NCBI RefSeq assembly: GCF_003208435.1
Contig: NZ_QKMF01000001.1
Coordinates: 310,001-374,000 of the forward strand
DNA from: Pelagimonas varians
GTDB taxonomy: Bacteria > Pseudomonadota > Alphaproteobacteria > Rhodobacterales > Rhodobacteraceae
Direction of reading: 5' to 3'
DNA: 64,000 nt
In this document: piece after piece, positions 63,458 through 64,000 of the stretch
Layout: every line of letters starts with the position of its first letter
Position numbering within the stretch: position 1 is the stretch's first letter
Made by a program: the position numbers and the translations under genes
Notes under the pieces: model-generated
What the model was told of the DNA's origin: nothing
The model's input: only the letters and a program-made list of their open reading frames with translations
The model's database searches: none

Positions 63458-64000
63458 TTACGGGTCTTTAGGCGGCTTTCCGATGTCTGCCATAGAAAAC
63501 GCAGTGGTTTGGTACAACTCATTGATCCAATTGCCATACAAAAGGTGGGCATGGCTGCGCCAGCGGTTTTGCGGCTTTTTGCTCGGGTCATCATCGGGAT
63601 AGTAGTTGGCCGGAATATTGATAGGTGTGCCCGCATCCACGTCGCGGTCATACTCTTCTTTCAAGGTGCTGCTGTCGTATTCAAAATGGTTGAAAATATA
63701 CAGGGCACGATGGTCCTTGTCTTCGACCAAACACGGACCGGTCTCTTCGGAATCGATCAAAATTGACAAGCCGGCCTTTGTGATTTCATCGCGCTGCAAC
63801 TCTGTCCAACGCGATACAGGTATGACCATGTCGTCTGAGAAACCGCGCAGATAGGGCGATGCCGGATCGTTGTTGCGATGCCGAACACAGCCAAAGGCCT
63901 TGGCATCCAAACTGTGTTTGGCCACTTTGTGGAAATAGTAGATCATCGCCATACCGCCCCAGCACACGCCAAAAGTGGAATGCACATGGGTTTGGGTCCA
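63458..64000 (-). CDS. metA: homoserine O-acyltransferase MetA (5' end outside window)
   Basis: The C-terminal 180 residues are seen; the frame runs open to the right edge. [21 protein letters not shown] holds the nucleophile Cys of the MetA family, YIFNHFEY the catalytic His and LKEEYDRD the Glu. [23 protein letters not shown] is the usual end. It activates homoserine for methionine synthesis; whether it uses acetyl- or succinyl-CoA depends on a residue that lies outside the window. Confidence 0.93.
   Translation of the reverse strand, partial: WTQTHVHSTFGVCWGGMAMIYYFHKVAKHSLDAKAFGCVRHRNNDPASPYLRGFSDDMVIPVSRWTELQRDEITKAGLSILIDSEETGPCLVEDKDHRALYIFNHFEYDSSTLKEEYDRDVDAGTPINIPANYYPDDDPSKKPQNRWRSHAHLLYGNWINELYQTTAFSMADIGKPPKDP

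Overview
The window looks like core chromosome of a Rhodobacteraceae (Roseobacter-group) alphaproteobacterium. The evidence is CtrA next to SciP (DUF1153), a single-cysteine DksA, a sulfite-reduction cluster with DUF2849/DUF934 beside an Lrp regulator, DctBD-DctPQM, DUF1127, DUF2927 and DUF3307 proteins, and an alphaproteobacterial-type LexA direct repeat (GTTC-N7-GTTC). I see no prophage, insertion sequence, CRISPR array or clear genomic island. Base composition looks even throughout.

Layout. 1-7320: a partial glycosyltransferase (-), tgt, a small secreted protein, lon with a sigma32-like promoter, a 66-aa exported peptide (-), an HU-like protein and two identical tRNA-Val genes. 7484-16165: a MoxR/VWA module interleaved with a GNAT enzyme, a DUF2927 lipoprotein and a 55-aa membrane protein, then dksA, a FAD monooxygenase, XdhC and a molybdopterin-binding protein. 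MoxR, VWA and XdhC are the helper set of CO-dehydrogenase-type molybdoenzymes, but no such enzyme is here. 16249-18434: infC, which appears to start at AUA, a membrane-anchored 11-residue-repeat protein and a hypothetical gene behind a hairpin that would hide its ribosome binding site. 18525-24129: ferredoxin-NADP reductase and the sulfate-to-sulfide genes (siroheme methylase, sulfite reductase, APS reductase) with a divergent Lrp regulator.

24183-30626: dctBD and the TRAP transporter dctPQM. DctD has a degenerate AAA+ domain, and two tandem dyads lie between it and dctP. 30703-36427: tpiA, a 2OG-Fe(II) oxygenase, two Fe-S assembly factors, a cyclase-like SatD/DUF3307 pair, a membrane protein with a C-terminal winged helix, and a polysaccharide deacetylase. 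36676-42418: two identical tRNA-Asp genes, a DUF882 protein and an L,D-transpeptidase (cell wall), then lpxD-acyl carrier protein-ketosynthase (lipid A/acyl chain). 42507-49136: mnmA, sciP, ctrA, ligA, recG. 49167-49366: a LexA-like box in front of a 39-codon membrane peptide, the best candidate for an undescribed function. 49527-56710: soluble chemoreceptor, NifU-like protein, hisI, gluQ, trmFO, enoyl-CoA hydratase, thioesterase and Na+/H+ antiporter. 56808-64000: DUF1127, a MocR regulator with putative operators, rplM-rpsI, a TupA-like ATP-grasp/glycosyltransferase pair, a TetR regulator, ppk2 and the 3' part of metA.

Four tRNA-modification genes (tgt, mnmA, gluQ, trmFO) occur in the window but are scattered. 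Most transcription units end in clear stem-loop terminators, which define the operons well.
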